Below, one piece after another: positions 47,256-49,649 of a stretch of DNA of 49,649 bases. The position numbers and the translations under genes were made by a program. The notes beneath the pieces were generated by a model. It was not told the DNA's origin. It made no database searches and saw only the letters and a program-made list of their open reading frames with translations. The number at the start of each line of letters is the position of its first letter. Within the stretch, counting starts at the first letter, position 1. Source of the stretch: a bacterium (GTDB lineage: Bacteria > CSSED10-310 > JAJRTK01); assembly GCA_024278345.1 (NCBI GenBank), contig JAJRTK010000459.1:1-49649 (forward strand), in the 5' to 3' direction.

Positions 47256-48647
47256 ATGTCTAAGGCCACCCATTCCACCAAGCGTGTCCCGTCCATTCTG
47301 GTCGTGGACGACGAGCCAAGCATGCGTGAGTTCTTGAGCATTCTATTGGAAAAGGACGGCTATACGGTCCACACGGCGGCGGGAGGACGCCAGGCGCTGA
47401 GCCTTCTTGGGAAGCAAGCCATCGACCTCGTGATCACGGATATCCAAATGGAAGACATGGATGGCCTCGAGCTCATTGCTCAAGTCCAAGCCACGAATCC
47501 TCATTGTGGACTCCTGGCCATTACGGCTTATGGTTCGAGCCAGATTGGCCTCGACGCAATGAAGCTAGGCGCCTACGACTACGTCACCAAGCCGTTCCAG
47601 GTGGATGAGATCCGGATCATCGTCATCAAGGCATTGGAGAATATCAAGCTTCGTACAGGGAACGCGAACCTCAAGACCGAATTGGCCAGCCGCAGCCACC
47701 TTTACGACATTGTGGGAACGTCCGATGCGATGCAGCAAGTGTATCAGATCATCACTCGCGTGGCCGATCTGGACTCCACCGTCCTGCTGACAGGGGAGAG
47801 TGGAACAGGAAAAGAGCTCGTGGCTCGGGCGATCCATTTTTGGGGTCGGCGCCGTTCAGAACCGTTCGTGTCAGTCAATTGTGGGGCACTTCCCGAGACA
47901 CTGCTAGAAAGCGAACTCTTTGGGCATCAGAAAGGCGCGTTTACTGGTGCGTTCCGCCAAAAGCCAGGGCTCCTGGAAGCTGCGGACGGAGGCACTTTCT
48001 TTCTAGACGAGATCGGAGATACTCCACCTCTCATCCAAGTCAAACTTCTCCAAGCACTCCAAACGAAACGGTTCAAGCGAGTGGGTGGAGAAGCCGAATT
48101 ATCGGTGGATGTCCGCTTCATCGCGGCAACGAACAGAGATCTCCACAACTTGGTCCGGGAGGGACAGTTTCGAGAAGACCTTTACTACCGCCTCAACGTG
48201 ATCCCCGTTCATCTTGCTCCCTTGCGAGATCGCCGCGAAGACATCCCCCTCTTGGTGGGTCATTTTCTCAAGAGGTATGCCGAAAAGTGCAAGACCCACC
48301 CCAAAACTGTCTCCCCCACTGCGCTTGAAAGACTCCTCCGACATGACTGGCCCGGCAATGCCAGAGAATTGGAAAACACGATAGAAAGGGCCGTCGCCCT
48401 TACTGCTGGAGATGTCCTGGACATCCCGAGCCTCTCCCTTATCCACAACTCTCCACACGCGATGACGCTCCCCGTTCCAGAACTGGGCGACACTCCATTT
48501 AACCTCGAGGAATACTTGGCATCCATTGAGAAAAAGCTTATACGCCAAGCTCTTGAAAAGAGCTATGGCAAAAAGACCCAGGCCGCCAAGCTTCTTGGTC
48601 TCACTTTTCGGTCCCTTCGCTATCGGATCGAAAAGCTGGGAATCTAA
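47256..48647 (+). CDS. pilR: sigma-54-dependent response regulator, PilR-like
   Basis: REC domain SILVVDDEPSMREFLSILLEKDGY; GESGTGKELVARAIHFWGRR; GAFTGAFRQKPGLLEAADGGTFFLDEIGD; Fis-type HTH KKTQAAKLLGLTFRSLRYRIEKLGI. Confidence 0.95.
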   Translation: MSKATHSTKRVPSILVVDDEPSMREFLSILLEKDGYTVHTAAGGRQALSLLGKQAIDLVITDIQMEDMDGLELIAQVQATNPHCGLLAITAYGSSQIGLDAMKLGAYDYVTKPFQVDEIRIIVIKALENIKLRTGNANLKTELASRSHLYDIVGTSDAMQQVYQIITRVADLDSTVLLTGESGTGKELVARAIHFWGRRRSEPFVSVNCGALPETLLESELFGHQKGAFTGAFRQKPGLLEAADGGTFFLDEIGDTPPLIQVKLLQALQTKRFKRVGGEAELSVDVRFIAATNRDLHNLVREGQFREDLYYRLNVIPVHLAPLRDRREDIPLLVGHFLKRYAEKCKTHPKTVSPTALERLLRHDWPGNARELENTIERAVALTAGDVLDIPSLSLIHNSPHAMTLPVPELGDTPFNLEEYLASIEKKLIRQALEKSYGKKTQAAKLLGLTFRSLRYRIEKLGI

Positions 48648-48668
48648 CAGGAATCCACGGAGACGACG

Positions 48669-49157
48669 ATGCATACACGAAACCTTCGATCCCAGCTCGC
48701 GGGCTGCGCCGGCAAAGCAGACTCCAAAGTGCCCGCCTACCTAAGCCTGTTGGTCCTGAGCGTCGGGCTTTATGTCGGCTGGCTCTACTTTGCGCCCTAT
48801 TGGAACCACAGGACGCTCCTTGATCACGTCAAGAACCAGGGTGTTCTCGATGCCTTCGTCAAGCGGCGCCCAAGCCCAGAGTCCGTAAGGAATAAGATTC
48901 TCAATGAAGTTCGGCGGCTAGGTATAGCGTTCGACCCCGAGCGGCACAAAGATTTCCTCCAGGTGACAAGAGTGTCCGGACTCACCTTCAAGATCGAGCT
49001 AAAATACCGCCAAACGATTACAGTACCAGGGTTCGAGCCCCAAACTTACGCCTACGAAATCATCTTTGACGGCAAAGACATCACCCGTGATATGACGAAG
49101 CTCCTTGGCGACAAGGAGGCCGCAGGCAAGGAGGATGACGAGGACGAGGATTTTTGA
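48669..49157 (+). CDS. small membrane-anchored protein downstream of pilR, unknown function
   Basis: One N-terminal TM (YLSLLVLSVGLYVGWLYFAPYW), acidic C-terminus GKEDDEDEDF; RBS-like ggagacgacg before ATG. Confidence 0.65.
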   Translation: MHTRNLRSQLAGCAGKADSKVPAYLSLLVLSVGLYVGWLYFAPYWNHRTLLDHVKNQGVLDAFVKRRPSPESVRNKILNEVRRLGIAFDPERHKDFLQVTRVSGLTFKIELKYRQTITVPGFEPQTYAYEIIFDGKDITRDMTKLLGDKEAAGKEDDEDEDF

Positions 49158-49162
49158 CGGAT

Positions 49163-49316
49163 GGAACCTATCAGATCCGGTTGACAAGTCCACGCACGAA
49201 AGGAACCCACCGTTCAATTCCGTGAATCCCGTCCAGCCCGCCACCGGCAAGATGCCGGTGCCACCAAGGCGGCGCTGCGGAGTGTAAAGCAAAAACGCGG
49301 GGATTTGATAGGTCCC
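49163..49316 (+). mobile_element. MITE-like element copy 2 (154 bp), TSD TGACGGAT
   Basis: Starts GGAACCTATCA, ends TGATAGGTCCC; flanked by tgacggat at 49155-49162 and 49317-49324; same length and internal hairpin as copy 1. Confidence 0.92.
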
Positions 49317-49573
49317 TGACGGATCGGCTCCTCCACGGGATTCTCCCAGTTCGGTCACGAATCAGTTTCAACGAATGGGGCATCCCGGGAGGCTCCCTGG
49401 TAAGCCGACCCATTGACAGACCGAAAGATGACCAAAGCCCCACAAGAGTGATGAAACGGTAGTGTACGGCAGAGTCGATTGCTGGCAGAATAACGGGCTG
49501 AGGCGGAACATGCAGGAAGCAACCGTGAAGAGAAGAGCCTCCTTGTGGGTGGGACATCTTCAACGCATCGTGA

Positions 49574-49649
49574 GGGTATCCACGCAAAGCGGGACAATGG
49601 GTCGCGGAAAAAAACTTGGCATCGGGCAGCGCCGCGCTCCGCTCGGCGG
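49574..49649 (+). repeat. dispersed repeat R copy 3, cut by window end
   Basis: gggtatccacgcaaagcgggacaatgggtcgcggaaaaaaacttggcatcgggcagcgccgcgctccgctcggcgg. Confidence 0.6.

Noticed and set aside
46900-49587. Minus-strand ORFs with WHRHLAGG / GGTGILPVAGW peptides
   Set aside because: These are translations of the 154-bp MITE hairpin, not genes.
1-49649. CRISPR array or tRNA genes
   Set aside because: No regularly spaced short repeats with unique spacers, and no tRNA-like T-arm apart from the tmRNA, were found by eye; a tRNAscan/CRISPR search would be decisive.

Overview
Bacterial chromosomal window, high GC, no assignable taxon from sequence alone. Left edge: the end of an IS1-type transposase, then a minus-strand tmRNA (ssrA, about 781-1140). 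Next is a block of very large exported proteins: a 6x lamin-tail-domain protein, a 1097-aa exported protein with a Thr/Pro stalk and C-terminal anchor, a 1798-aa beta-repeat protein, and a 1954-aa alpha-2-macroglobulin with a GCTEQ thioester motif. After that come WS/DGAT, NUDIX, a HEAT lipoprotein, tatA, and a minus-strand translation block (rho, rpmE, prfA, prmC, an RsbW-like protein). The right part is folD-larB, PLD, hslU, FN3 lipoprotein, dapB, panB and a type IV pilus locus (pilB-pilT-pilC-pilS-pilR). The strongest unexplained signals are: (1) folD reads as one conserved frame from a good RBS/ATG at 33277 but is broken by an in-frame TAA at codon 14; (2) two 154-bp non-coding elements (46892-47045 and 49163-49316) have near-perfect 11-bp terminal inverted repeats and different perfect 8-bp target-site duplications, i.e. 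a MITE; (3) one of these MITEs splits a 30-bp tandem repeat with a palindromic core between pilS and pilR; (4) several dispersed intergenic repeat families; (5) a giant repeat protein paired with an A2M. No CRISPR array and no obvious anti-phage cassette were found. All family calls come from reading motifs, not from database searches.
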